Assembly: GCA_048262715.1 (NCBI GenBank)
Contig: JBLXEV010000005.1
Coordinates: 245,591-309,590 of the forward strand
DNA from: Albirhodobacter sp048262715
GTDB taxonomy: Bacteria; Pseudomonadota; Alphaproteobacteria; Rhodobacterales; Rhodobacteraceae
Length of the DNA stretch: 64,000 nt
Direction of reading: 5' to 3'
Part shown: positions 9,140-17,451 of the stretch, piece by piece
Layout of the letters: every line of letters starts with the position of its first letter
Numbering within the stretch: the stretch's first letter is position 1
Made by a program: the position numbers and the translations under genes
Notes under the pieces: generated by a model
Databases searched by the model: none
What the model saw: only the letters and a program-made list of their open reading frames with translations
Told to the model about the DNA's origin: nothing

Positions 9140-9155
9140 TTGTTATATACAACAA
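9140..9155. promoter_or_regulatory. Candidate operator for the GntR regulator (malonate operon)
   Basis: The 16-base palindrome TTGTTATATACAACAA has perfect 5-base arms (TTGTT / AACAA) and lies 41 bases before the matA ATG in the divergent spacer. Size and TTGT...ACAA form fit FadR-subfamily GntR operators, including those described for MatR. A strong GGGAGG ribosome site follows at about 9181. Binding is inferred. Confidence 0.55.
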
Positions 9156-9196
9156 TAGATATTTAGGATATAACGTATCAGGGAGGATATAATATC

Positions 9197-10543
9197 ATGG
9201 GCATTCAACGTCTGGCTTTCCTGACCGACTTCGTCGAAGCCATTACTCGGCGGCGACGCGGCGATACGACCGAGACACTCAAGGCTTTGGCACGACCGCC
9301 TCTGGAGCGCGCGACGGTCGCCTCATCCGTTCTCATGGGGCGGATCGGCGACGCCTCCCGCGTTGCTGTGGCCGAGCAGGCTTTGCTGGCTTACGGCGCG
9401 CTTGACGAGGCCGACAGGCTCCGGTTCTTTGAGACTCTGCGCGATGATTATGGCGTGGACGCGGAGCGCATTCGCGCTGCCTATGCTGAATGGGAAAAAT
9501 CACCTGATGCGGCCAAGGTGGCGCGCCTGTTCGCGGCCGTAGAGCCCGCCCGCCAGACCTTGCTCCGGCGTCTGAACATGGCCCCAGGCGCGACGCTGCA
9601 GCTGGTCAAGATGCGCGAAAACCTGTTGGCCGCGATCCGGCAGGACAAAAGCCTCGCGCCGATTGATCAGGATTTCGCCCATCTCTTCGCCTCGTGGTTC
9701 AATCGCGGGTTTCTAACCCTGCGCCGGATCGACTGGAACACCTCGGCGGCCATTCTCGAAAAAATCATGGCCTATGAAAGCGTTCACCGGATGGATGGCT
9801 GGGATGACCTCCGGCGGCGACTTGCCGATGCGGACCGGCGGCTCTATGCGTTTTTCCACCCCGCGACCCAGAGCGAACCACTGATTTTCGTTGAGGTCGC
9901 GCTGGTCTCCGGCATGCCCGATGCCATCGCGCCGATCTTGACCGCGCCCGAGGCGCGCGAGACCCAGACGCCGGATACGGCCGTGTTCTATTCCATCAAC
10001 AACAGTCTTGCCGGGCTCAAGGGCGTTTCCTTCGGGAACTTCCTGATAAAGCAAGTCGTCGCGGTCCTCTCATCCGAGCTGCCTGAAATCCGGACCTATG
10101 TCACCTTGTCGCCAGTGCCCGGATTTGCACGCTGGCTTGCCACTCAGGACGATGCAGATTCGGTTGCGCTGAGTGCTGCGCTGACGGCGGGCGACTGGCA
10201 TAACGTCCCCGAACAGATCGAGCGGTTGCGCCCTCAGGTCGAGCAGATCGCCGCCCGCTATATTGTTGAGGCCCGCACTGAAGGCGGCCAGACGGTGGAC
10301 CCGGTTGCCCGCTTCCATCTGGGCAATGGCGCGAGCGCGCACCGCCTGAACTGGCCCGGCGATCTTGCGCCCTCGGCGCTCAAATCCGCACATGGGCTGA
10401 TGATCAACTATCTTTATGAGCCAGATCAAATCGAGACCCGTCACGAAGCCTTCGTGCGCGATGGAAGCGTCGCGCATGGCGAACAATTGGCCCAGGCGCT
10501 TGCCCGGGCGACTAAGGGAGGACCAAATGCAGACCGTACATGA
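9197..10543 (+). CDS. matA: Malonyl-CoA decarboxylase
   Basis: A 448-residue malonyl-CoA decarboxylase converting malonyl-CoA to acetyl-CoA and CO2. The family's N-terminal helical domain (about 1-180) precedes the acetyltransferase-like catalytic domain. Within that domain are AFFHPATQSEPLIFVEVAL near 215-235, the SINNSLAGLKGVSFGNFLIK substrate-site segment, SPVPGFARWL, and FHLGNGASAHRLNWPGDLAP near 380-400 with conserved His and Ser. GGGAGG sits nine bases upstream of the ATG. It overlaps matB by 17 bp, so the two are coupled. It acts after MatB in using imported malonate as a carbon source. Confidence 0.96.
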   Translation: MGIQRLAFLTDFVEAITRRRRGDTTETLKALARPPLERATVASSVLMGRIGDASRVAVAEQALLAYGALDEADRLRFFETLRDDYGVDAERIRAAYAEWEKSPDAAKVARLFAAVEPARQTLLRRLNMAPGATLQLVKMRENLLAAIRQDKSLAPIDQDFAHLFASWFNRGFLTLRRIDWNTSAAILEKIMAYESVHRMDGWDDLRRRLADADRRLYAFFHPATQSEPLIFVEVALVSGMPDAIAPILTAPEARETQTPDTAVFYSINNSLAGLKGVSFGNFLIKQVVAVLSSELPEIRTYVTLSPVPGFARWLATQDDADSVALSAALTAGDWHNVPEQIERLRPQVEQIAARYIVEARTEGGQTVDPVARFHLGNGASAHRLNWPGDLAPSALKSAHGLMINYLYEPDQIETRHEAFVRDGSVAHGEQLAQALARATKGGPNADRT

Positions 10544-12047
10544 GCAGTTTTTCGACACCGCCGACCTTTTGCAGGGCAAGCCCCTGTTTCAACGACCTGG
10601 TAAAGCCGCGATCAGTTTCGCCGAAATGCGCGAGCTGGTTGAGCGGATGGCCGGTGCCCTGACCGAATTGGAGGTCGGCAAGGGCGATCGGGTCGCCGTT
10701 CAGATCGAGAAATCACCCGAGGCCATCGCGCTCTATCTTGCGACGCTGCATGTCGGCGGGATCTTTCTGCCGCTGAACACCGCCTATACCACCGCCGAGA
10801 TTGACTATTTCGTCGGCGATGCAGCCCCGCGCGTGTTTGTCTGTGATCCGGCGCGGCTCCATGAGAACCTCGGGCGCGCCACAGCGGACCTGCGGGTTGA
10901 AACGCTGGGCGCAGAAGGGGACGGCACGCTAATGGAGCGCGCGGCCGCCGCCACGCCGCGCGAAGAGGGCGCGGCACTTGGAATGGATGATCGCGCGGCC
11001 ATTCTCTACACCTCGGGCACGACAGGGCGCTCCAAAGGGGCGGTACTCACCCATCGCAACCTCGCGTCTAACACTATGGCACTGCTGGACTGCTGGCAGT
11101 TCACCGCGGATGATCGTCTGATCCATGCCTTGCCGATTTTTCACACCCATGGCCTCTTTGTGGCGGCCAATATGGCGCTGGTTTCGGGCGCCACAATGAT
11201 TTTCCTGACGAAGTTCGACGCGGAAGAAGCCATCACCCTGATGGAAACCGCGACCGTCCTGATGGGCGTCCCGACCTTCTACACGCGGCTGCTGAAATCG
11301 CCCCGCCTGTCGCAGGAAACAACCAGCAATATGCGTCTGTTCGTATCGGGCTCCGCACCGTTGCTGGCCGAGGATCACCGCGCGTTTGAGACCCGCACCG
11401 GCAAGGCCATTTTGGAACGCTACGGGATGACCGAAACCTGCATGATCGCCTCCAACCCCTATGACGGCGCGCGCATTCCTGGGGCCGTAGGTATGGCCCT
11501 GCCGGAGATTTCGATCCGGATCTGTGACCGTGAGACGGGGGCGCAATTGCCCGCAGGGGAGGTTGGCCTGATTGAGGTGAAAGGGCCGAATGTCTTTGAG
11601 GGCTATTGGAACATGCCCGAAAAGACCGCCGCCGAATTCCGCAAGGACGGGTATTTCATCACTGGCGATCTGGGGACCATCGGTGAGGACGGCTACCTGC
11701 GGATCGTTGGCCGCGACAAGGATCTGGTGATCTGCGGCGGCTACAATATCTACCCCAAAGAAGTCGAGGAAGCCATCGATGTGCTACCGGGTGTTCTGGA
11801 AAGCGCCGTGTTTGGCATCCCACATCCGGATCTTGGCGAGGCGGTGACGGCGGTTGTTGTGGCCAAGCCGGGGGCCGTTCTGAAGGGCGATGCGATCTGC
11901 GCAGCCCTCAGCGAAACGCTCGCGCGCTTCAAACAACCGCGACAGGTCATTGTGATCGAGGCCCTGCCCCGCAACGTCATGGGCAAGGTGCAAAAGGCAG
12001 AATTAAGGAGGACCTATTCGGATCTCTATGCGCCTGCCGCGGTCTGA
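10527..12047 (+). CDS. matB: Malonyl-CoA synthetase
   Basis: A 506-residue AMP-forming ligase: malonate + CoA + ATP to malonyl-CoA. The adenylation motif YTSGTTGRSKG is at residues 161-171. The ERYGMTET core, GYFITGDLG and the C-terminal PRNVMGKVQKAELR with the catalytic lysine are all present. The ATG at 10527 is preceded by AGGGAGGA inside the matA reading frame; the upstream in-frame extension only reads through matA. The order matA-matB-transporter matches known malonate operons. Nothing is missing. Confidence 0.96.
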   Translation: MQTVHEQFFDTADLLQGKPLFQRPGKAAISFAEMRELVERMAGALTELEVGKGDRVAVQIEKSPEAIALYLATLHVGGIFLPLNTAYTTAEIDYFVGDAAPRVFVCDPARLHENLGRATADLRVETLGAEGDGTLMERAAAATPREEGAALGMDDRAAILYTSGTTGRSKGAVLTHRNLASNTMALLDCWQFTADDRLIHALPIFHTHGLFVAANMALVSGATMIFLTKFDAEEAITLMETATVLMGVPTFYTRLLKSPRLSQETTSNMRLFVSGSAPLLAEDHRAFETRTGKAILERYGMTETCMIASNPYDGARIPGAVGMALPEISIRICDRETGAQLPAGEVGLIEVKGPNVFEGYWNMPEKTAAEFRKDGYFITGDLGTIGEDGYLRIVGRDKDLVICGGYNIYPKEVEEAIDVLPGVLESAVFGIPHPDLGEAVTAVVVAKPGAVLKGDAICAALSETLARFKQPRQVIVIEALPRNVMGKVQKAELRRTYSDLYAPAAV

Positions 12048-12117
12048 GGACAGCGTAGGGCGACCAGTTCAGCGGCGGCGGGGAGGCCGATCCGCATCAT
12101 AAAAAAGGGAGGATACT

Positions 12118-12510
12118 ATGATTATCTATGGAGTTGCCGCTTTGGCAGCCTGCTATTTGGCAGGCACAGTTCTAGGCGCATTTTTGGGCGATTTACTGCA
12201 TGTAAAATCCAATGTGGGCGGGGTGGGATTTGCCATGCTCATGCTCATTTTCATGACCAGCTGGATGCGTCGCACCGACCGGTTGCCGAAGCTGACAGAG
12301 CAAGGCGTGCTGTTCTGGAGCGCGATGTATATTCCGATCGTGGTGGCCATGGCCGCACAGCAGAATATGGTTGCGGCCCTTACGGGCGGACCGCTGGCGA
12401 TCATGGTCGGCGTCGGGGCCACCGTTGCGAGCGTGATGCTGGTGCCGGTGATCTCGCGGATCGGCGGGACGGGTGCGCCACTTCCGCAGCTTGACGCGCA
12501 GGAGGCCTGA
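12118..12510 (+). CDS. madL: Malonate transporter small subunit MadL
   Basis: A 130-residue membrane protein with four predicted hydrophobic segments. It starts MIIYGVAALAACYLAGTVLG and contains HVKSNVGGVGFAMLMLIF, the hallmark of the MadL family. MadL and MadM together form the sodium-dependent malonate importer. A strong GGGAGGA ribosome site lies just upstream of the ATG. The gap to matB is 70 bp and to madM only 3 bp, so it belongs to the mat operon. Confidence 0.95.
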   Translation: MIIYGVAALAACYLAGTVLGAFLGDLLHVKSNVGGVGFAMLMLIFMTSWMRRTDRLPKLTEQGVLFWSAMYIPIVVAMAAQQNMVAALTGGPLAIMVGVGATVASVMLVPVISRIGGTGAPLPQLDAQEA

Positions 12511-12513
12511 GCC

Positions 12514-13278
12514 ATGGAAATCATCACAAACGCTATTGCCAAGAATGAGCTTGTCTTCGCCTTTGTCGTGGTCGGCGCCATTATGTGGGTGTCCTACCAA
12601 ATCTCGGACAAGCTGACGGCTGGTCGGCTTCACGGCTCGGCTGTCGCCATCACCATCGGGCTCGTGCTGTCGTGGTTCGGCGGGATCGCGACCGGTGGGA
12701 CAAAGGGCCTGTCGGATGTGTCGCTCTTCGCGGGGATCGGCCTGATGGGCGGCGCGATGCTGCGCGATCTGGCCATCGTTTCCACGGCTTACGGCGTCGA
12801 TATGAGCGAGATTAAAAAGGCAGGTGTTGCTGGGGTGGTCTCGCTGATCATGGGCATTTTAGTATCGTTCTTCGTGGGCGCGCTTATCGCGCTTGCATTC
12901 GGGTATACCGATGCGGTCAGCCTGACCACGATTGGCGCGGGGGCGGCAACCTATATCGTCGGTCCGGTCACCGGCAGCGCCTTAGGGGCCTCTTCTGATG
13001 TGATGGCCCTCTCCGTCGCGGCGGGATTGCTCAAAGCCATTCTGGTCATGGTTGGCACACCCTATGTGGCGCCGCTGATCGGGCTGAACAATGCCAAATC
13101 GGCCATGGTCTATGGCGGGTTGATGGGAACGACCAGCGGTGTCGCGGGCGGGCTTGCGGCGACCGATAAGCGGCTGGTGCCCTATGGCGCGATGACCGCG
13201 ACCTTCTACACCGGACTTGGCTGCCTGATGGGGCCATCAATCATCTACCTCGTACTCTTGCAGTTCACCAATAGCTGA
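12514..13278 (+). CDS. madM: Malonate transporter large subunit MadM
   Basis: A 254-residue multi-helix membrane protein of the MadM family. It contains DKLTAGRLHGSAVAITIGL near residues 32-50, a central GAATYIVGPVTGSALGASSD segment with the conserved GPVTG, and GLMGTTSGVAGGLAATD near 205-221. With MadL it imports malonate for MatB. It is the last gene of the mat/mad operon and is followed 16 bp later by a GC-rich stem-loop. Confidence 0.95.
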   Translation: MEIITNAIAKNELVFAFVVVGAIMWVSYQISDKLTAGRLHGSAVAITIGLVLSWFGGIATGGTKGLSDVSLFAGIGLMGGAMLRDLAIVSTAYGVDMSEIKKAGVAGVVSLIMGILVSFFVGALIALAFGYTDAVSLTTIGAGAATYIVGPVTGSALGASSDVMALSVAAGLLKAILVMVGTPYVAPLIGLNNAKSAMVYGGLMGTTSGVAGGLAATDKRLVPYGAMTATFYTGLGCLMGPSIIYLVLLQFTNS

Positions 13279-13294
13279 GACTTGGACCTCACAA

Positions 13295-13324
13295 TGGGGC
13301 CCCCGCGCGTGGCGGCGGGCCCCA
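13295..13324 (+). terminator. GC-rich stem-loop after madM
   Basis: TGGGGCCC (13295-13302) pairs perfectly with GGGCCCCA (13317-13324), and an inner CCGC/GCGG pairing extends the stem. It ends the malonate operon but lacks a T-run, so it may be a weak terminator or a 3' stabiliser. Confidence 0.6.
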
Positions 13325-13762
13325 GCCCTGTGGCGATAACTGGACCTGACCGGGACCGCCTGCCACTAAGCCACATCAAAGGCCTGACCCCTTTCCCATT
13401 CAATCTGCCTGCCGGAGTATGCCTCGAGCGACCGTGCCCACCCCAAGGCGTTTTCACAGGTGCGTAGGATACAGGAGCTCGGCACTAGGGTGGGAATGCT
13501 CTGTCACGCCCAGTTAAACCTGTCTCAATTCGCGCCAACTGCTGCGGAGCATCGCTTCAGGTTCAAAACGTTTACGGCGTTAAATTACAAGACACGTGAT
13601 TAAGCGTAGACAGGTTGCCTTCGTTCTGCGATGTATCAGGGGCTACGTTACTACTCTCGATCCTCTGCTTTCCCTTCCGGACCTCAGTGAATTCGATATT
13701 GGCAGACTGCGCCACGCTGTTGCATTTCCGCGAACAGGTTGAAAACAAAAGGAGATCTCACG
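13325..13762 (+). promoter_or_regulatory. Non-coding region and probable long leader of the cold-shock gene
   Basis: No protein-coding gene is supported here. The right part is AT-richer than its surroundings (for example TTAAATTACAAGACACG near 13580) and probably holds the promoter. The start of transcription is not visible. A long untranslated leader, common for cold-shock genes, would fit the spacing. AAAGGAGAT precedes the ATG at 13763. Confidence 0.35.
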
Positions 13763-13969
13763 ATGGCCAATGGCACCGTGAAATGGTTTAACTCGACTAA
13801 AGGCTTCGGCTTCATTGCACCGGCTTCCGGTGGAAAAGACATCTTTGTCCATATTTCTGCTGTTGAGCGTGCGGGCCTGACGTCGCTGGATGACAATCAA
13901 GCCGTAACATTCGACGTCGAATCCGGCCGCGACGGCCGTGAATCCGCGGCGAACCTTCAGCTCGCATAA
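13763..13969 (+). CDS. Cold-shock protein, CspA family
   Basis: A 68-residue single cold-shock domain. RNP1-like KGFGFIAP and RNP2-like DIFVHISAV are both present, preceded by the family N-terminus MANGTVKWFN. It binds single-stranded RNA/DNA and acts as an RNA chaperone in the cytoplasm. An in-frame ATG eight codons upstream is ignored because AAAGGAGAT sits correctly before 13763 and the family begins at MANGTV. It is a monocistronic gene with its own terminator and no functional link to its catabolic neighbours. Confidence 0.97.
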   Translation: MANGTVKWFNSTKGFGFIAPASGGKDIFVHISAVERAGLTSLDDNQAVTFDVESGRDGRESAANLQLA

Positions 13970-13991
13970 GCGATCGATCCGAATTTGGAAC

Positions 13992-14020
13992 AGGGCGCCC
14001 TTGGCGCCCTTTTTCGTTTT
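13992..14020 (+). terminator. Rho-independent terminator of the cold-shock gene
   Basis: AGGGCGCC and GGCGCCCT form a perfect 8-bp stem with a 3-base loop (13992-14010), followed by TTTTCGTTTT. This is the clearest intrinsic terminator in the window. Confidence 0.9.
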
Positions 14021-14211
14021 ACCTCAATGATATAGCCAAGTTGATGCGCGAATGCAGCGGCTGAGATACGGGGGGCAGCCCGATCGTTTCACACTGCTAG
14101 CGCAGCCGACATCGCAGGGATGTCGCCGGACCCGCCACTGAGCTGGAAACGAGCTTGACGCAATTTGGGTTCGTTGCGGCCACCACCAAGGATGGCCCGC
14201 AACGTCACCCA

Positions 14212-15288
14212 TCACGCTTTCGCGCGGCGTTTTATCGCCTCTTCCGCGATGAGGGCCGTGAGGCGGAAGAATCCGTGCACCATTTTGGTATAGGGCAGCA
14301 ACAGGAACAATGTCGCGACAGCGCCCAGATGCAGCACCAACATCACTGGCATCACGCCACTTCCCGTCGCCGCATAAAGCGCGAGCCCCGAGGCGGCGGT
14401 GAAGCCGAGCAGGGCGATAAAGCCCATCTCCCCACCCCAGACCCGCTTGGCCCCCAATTCAGGATCGGCTTTGGTTTTCAACCAAGCCAAACCAATCGTT
14501 CCGATCACGAGAAGGATCCCGCCGATGATGCCAAGAAGTTTTGGCAGGCTGAACAGCGGATAGGGAGCCTCCATCGCCAGAAGGTAATGCATCAAGGTCG
14601 CCACAGAGGTCGCCGCGAAGCACAGCAAGAAGCCATACATCACCGCCTGATGGAGCCAGCGCCGCGTGTCAGTGTAGCGATCTTCCTGCTCGAAATTGCA
14701 GCCCTGCCCCTGCCCGCCAGACAGGTTTTTCAACTGGCCCGCCTGTTTCAACGCAGCCATAACATCGCTCCACGCCATTCTTGGGGCGCCCGTCTCTGCC
14801 CAATAACGCCGCAGGCCAATCGCCACCGCCACCAGCGGCAACAAGAACGCAGGCGCAAACAACGCCACCATCAGATTATGCGATAGCTCGGCATAAAACC
14901 CCTCGCCGCTCGCAGGCCGCAGGAATGCAATCGCTGCCATCAGCAGCGCGAAGCCGATCACAAGCCCCCCTGCAATCGCCACGCCGCTGCGATGGAAAGC
15001 CTTCGCGAAGACCTGCGGGCCGACGAGCCGCTCCCAACTGTCCTGCCGGACCTCGGCAAGAACGGCGGGAATATTGAGCGCGAATTCATGCGGCTCTGTG
15101 TATTGGCAGGAATAATAGCAGCCGCGACAGTTGTGGCACAGGTTCGCAAGATGGGTCAGATCGCCATCCGCAAAGGATTTTTCGCGCGTCATCGCCGGAA
15201 ACACCGAGCAGAACCCCTCGCAATAGCGGCAGGCGTTGCAGATTTCGATCTGGCGGCGGGCTTCGGAAACTGGGGTGTCAAGCGACAT
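14212..15288 (-). CDS. tcuB: Tricarballylate utilization protein TcuB
   Basis: A 358-residue membrane iron-sulfur protein that takes electrons from the TcuA flavoprotein during oxidation of tricarballylate to cis-aconitate. Two Cys clusters lie at the N-terminus (Cys 17/20/23/27 and 51/54/57/61), fitting 4Fe-4S or haem-linked centres of TcuB. About six hydrophobic segments follow, with His residues such as LMHYLL. The start at 15288 (MSLDTPVSEARRQIEICNAC) is preferred over an upstream ATG at 15336 lying inside tcuA. It overlaps tcuA by 11 bp. A 190-bp spacer separates its end from the cold-shock terminator; that spacer holds only a small CGACATC/GATGTCG palindrome. Confidence 0.93.
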   Translation of the reverse strand: MSLDTPVSEARRQIEICNACRYCEGFCSVFPAMTREKSFADGDLTHLANLCHNCRGCYYSCQYTEPHEFALNIPAVLAEVRQDSWERLVGPQVFAKAFHRSGVAIAGGLVIGFALLMAAIAFLRPASGEGFYAELSHNLMVALFAPAFLLPLVAVAIGLRRYWAETGAPRMAWSDVMAALKQAGQLKNLSGGQGQGCNFEQEDRYTDTRRWLHQAVMYGFLLCFAATSVATLMHYLLAMEAPYPLFSLPKLLGIIGGILLVIGTIGLAWLKTKADPELGAKRVWGGEMGFIALLGFTAASGLALYAATGSGVMPVMLVLHLGAVATLFLLLPYTKMVHGFFRLTALIAEEAIKRRAKA

Positions 15289-16702
15289 GGGCGACGTCCT
15301 TTGAAAGTGCAATTTTGGCGGCCTCGCCTCCGGCAATCCGCCCGAAGACCGTGCCGATGGTCATGCCGAACCCCGCCAGATAGCCTTGGCCAAGGATCGA
15401 GCCCGCCATAATCTCGCCCGCGGCAAACACATTCGGCAGGGCCCCCGCAGCGGTCTGCACCCGCGCATCATGGCCAGTTTTCAGGCCGAGATAGGTGAAG
15501 GTCACACCAGGCCGGAGTTGATAGGCGTAGAACGGCGGCTGGCTGATTGAGCGCGCCCAGTTGGTTTTCGGCGGCGTCACGCCAGTTGTCTCCAGCCCGT
15601 CCAGCTCGGTCGGGTGGAACTTGCCCTCGGTGCAGCCCGCGTTAAAAGCCTCGACCGTTTCGCAGAGCTTATCCGGATCCAGCCCGAGCTTATCGCCCAG
15701 CTCCGCAATCGTGTCCGCCTGCACGGGCGGGAAGACGGAGGGCATGAACAGATCGCGCGAGCGCGCATCGATGATCGCATAACCCACCTGATCGGGTTGC
15801 CCCGCAACCAGCCGCCCCCAGATCGCATAGCGCTTGGGCCAGACATCCTCGCCCTCGTCATAAAACCGCTCTGCATCGCGGTTCACTACGATCGAGAACG
15901 GCACACAATCGAGCCGCGTCACGATTCCGCCGTCGAATTTCGGCGCGCGGCCATCGATGGCAACCGCATGGCATTGGGTCGGGTCGCCTACGCTCTCGCA
16001 GCCCTGATCGAGCATATCGCGCAGCACGACGCCGCGATTATACGGTGTGCCGCGGATCAGGAAATTTGCAGCCGCAGGCCCCCAAGCGCGGGTCAGCCAT
16101 TCGAGATCGGATTGGAACCCGCCAGATGCCAGCACCACCGCGCGGCCTTTGATTTCAACGGAGGCCGCCCCCGCAAACGACACCTCAACATGGCGGAAGC
16201 GTTCGCCGTCCATGCCGATATGCGAGACCTGCGCCTCATATCGAACGGTCACACCGAGATCTTCTGCCGTATTGTAGTAGGCATTCACCAGCGCCTTACC
16301 GCCGCCAAGGAAGAACGCATTGGTCCGCGAAAGCGACAGCGTCCCCGAGAGCGACGGCTGGAACCGAACCCCATGCGCCTCCATCCAAGGCAGACATTCC
16401 TCCGAGGTCCGAATGGCATGGCGGGCCAGCGATTCATCGGTCTTGCCCTTGGTGACCAGCATCAGATCGTTGAAATATTCATCCTCATGATAGGCCCCCG
16501 TCAGCACCGACAGCGGCGCTTGATGCATGCACCGGAAATTGCGGGTGTGGCGCGAATTGCCACCCCGATAGGGCTTCGGTGCGCCCTCCAAAATCAGCAC
16601 TTTCGCGCCCGCTTCCGCCGCTGTAATCGCCGCACAAAGTGCCGCGTTTCCGCCGCCGACAACGATCACATCCCAGTCTGTTGTCATCACAGTATCGGCC
16701 AT
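15278..16702 (-). CDS. tcuA: FAD-dependent tricarballylate dehydrogenase TcuA
   Basis: A 474-residue flavoprotein of the succinate dehydrogenase/fumarate reductase FAD family. The dinucleotide motif VVGGGNAALCAA is at residues 14-25. The GGNSRHTRNFR segment typical of TcuA, the internal VVLASGGFQSD and the C-terminal FAAGEIMAGSILGQGYLAG FAD-closing motif are all seen. It oxidises tricarballylate to cis-aconitate and passes electrons to TcuB. AGGAG precedes the ATG, which begins 3 bp after the GntR stop, so gntR-tcuA-tcuB is one operon. The usual MFS importer TcuC is missing. Confidence 0.94.
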   Translation of the reverse strand: MADTVMTTDWDVIVVGGGNAALCAAITAAEAGAKVLILEGAPKPYRGGNSRHTRNFRCMHQAPLSVLTGAYHEDEYFNDLMLVTKGKTDESLARHAIRTSEECLPWMEAHGVRFQPSLSGTLSLSRTNAFFLGGGKALVNAYYNTAEDLGVTVRYEAQVSHIGMDGERFRHVEVSFAGAASVEIKGRAVVLASGGFQSDLEWLTRAWGPAAANFLIRGTPYNRGVVLRDMLDQGCESVGDPTQCHAVAIDGRAPKFDGGIVTRLDCVPFSIVVNRDAERFYDEGEDVWPKRYAIWGRLVAGQPDQVGYAIIDARSRDLFMPSVFPPVQADTIAELGDKLGLDPDKLCETVEAFNAGCTEGKFHPTELDGLETTGVTPPKTNWARSISQPPFYAYQLRPGVTFTYLGLKTGHDARVQTAAGALPNVFAAGEIMAGSILGQGYLAGFGMTIGTVFGRIAGGEAAKIALSKDVAHVA

Positions 16703-16705
16703 GCC

Positions 16706-17377
16706 TCACTCCTCATCCAAAGCGCGTTCGCGCGCCCGCAATCCCTTGAGCCGCGCCCGTTGCGCCGCTTCAATATGGGCCCTCATCTCGGCCTCGGCCC
16801 GCATCCCGTCCCGCGCGTTGAGCGCATCGAGAACACGCGCGTGTTCCGCCACCGCCTCTTCCGCTCGCGTTCCATCCATCAAGGTCGTTGGCCCGAGGAT
16901 CATCATCGTTTTTTGCAAGCTGCTGATAGATTTGATCAAAAACCTGTTCTTCGCCGCATCCTGCAGGATCATATGGAACTGGCGGTTGATCTCGGCGGCC
17001 TGTGCCTGATGGCCAAGTGCTGCGGCAAATTCCGCGTTGAGGGCCGTCAGCTCCGAGAGCTCGACCTCGGAGGCCGCCCGCGCCGCCAGCCGCGCCGCCG
17101 TGCCTTCAAGCACCGCGCGCATCTCGTAAAGCTCCATGATCTCGGCATAATCGAGCGTGCGCACCGTCGCCCCGAGGCGCGGCTGATGCACCACCAGCCC
17201 GTCACCCTCCAACAGCCGCATCGCTTCGCGCACAGGCGTTCGCGACAGCCCGAGCCTCTCGGCAATTTCGACCTCCCGAAGCCGCATTCCCGGCGCGAGG
17301 ACCCCATTGCGAATCTCGTCTAACAAGCGGCGATAGGCGCTTTGTCCTTGTGGGATCTCATCATTTTGCTCGGACAT
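16706..17377 (-). CDS. GntR/FadR-family regulator of the tcu operon
   Basis: A 223-residue regulator. The winged HTH is at about residues 10-70 (AERLGLSRTPVREAMRLLEG), followed by an FCD domain with the metal-site pattern around EINRQFHMILQDAAKNRF. It is the first gene of the tcuAB operon and divergent from an AbrB-family membrane protein. A perfect palindrome lies 20 bases upstream. The most likely role is repression of both units, relieved by tricarballylate or a related acid. LysR-type TcuR controls this pathway in Salmonella, so use of a GntR protein here is a variation. The start MSEQNDE at 17377 leaves the operator outside the gene; the longer frame would read through it. Confidence 0.88.
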   Translation of the reverse strand: MSEQNDEIPQGQSAYRRLLDEIRNGVLAPGMRLREVEIAERLGLSRTPVREAMRLLEGDGLVVHQPRLGATVRTLDYAEIMELYEMRAVLEGTAARLAARAASEVELSELTALNAEFAAALGHQAQAAEINRQFHMILQDAAKNRFLIKSISSLQKTMMILGPTTLMDGTRAEEAVAEHARVLDALNARDGMRAEAEMRAHIEAAQRARLKGLRARERALDEE

Positions 17378-17396
17378 GTTTGGCCTCTTGCGATTC

Positions 17397-17414
17397 TGTA
17401 TCCAAGTGGATACA
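17397..17414. promoter_or_regulatory. Candidate GntR operator between tcu regulator and AbrB-like gene
   Basis: TGTATCCAAGTGGATACA has perfect 7-base arms around AAGT and lies midway between the two divergent start codons. A further TACAT half-site follows at 17420. Size and spacing suit a FadR-subfamily dimer that would control both directions. Confidence 0.65.
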
Positions 17415-17451
17415 TTCGCATACATATTCTGTCAACCTCCCGAGAGGCCCC

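Noticed and set aside
14107..14125. Palindrome CGACATC-GCAGG-GATGTCG after tcuB
   Set aside because: Short, no T-run, and not positioned like an operator; could be chance.
15614..17323. Long plus-strand open frame (569 codons) opposite tcuA and the GntR gene
   Set aside because: It is antisense to two well-recognised genes, has arginine/histidine-rich composition typical of a GC-rich shadow frame, and has no motif.
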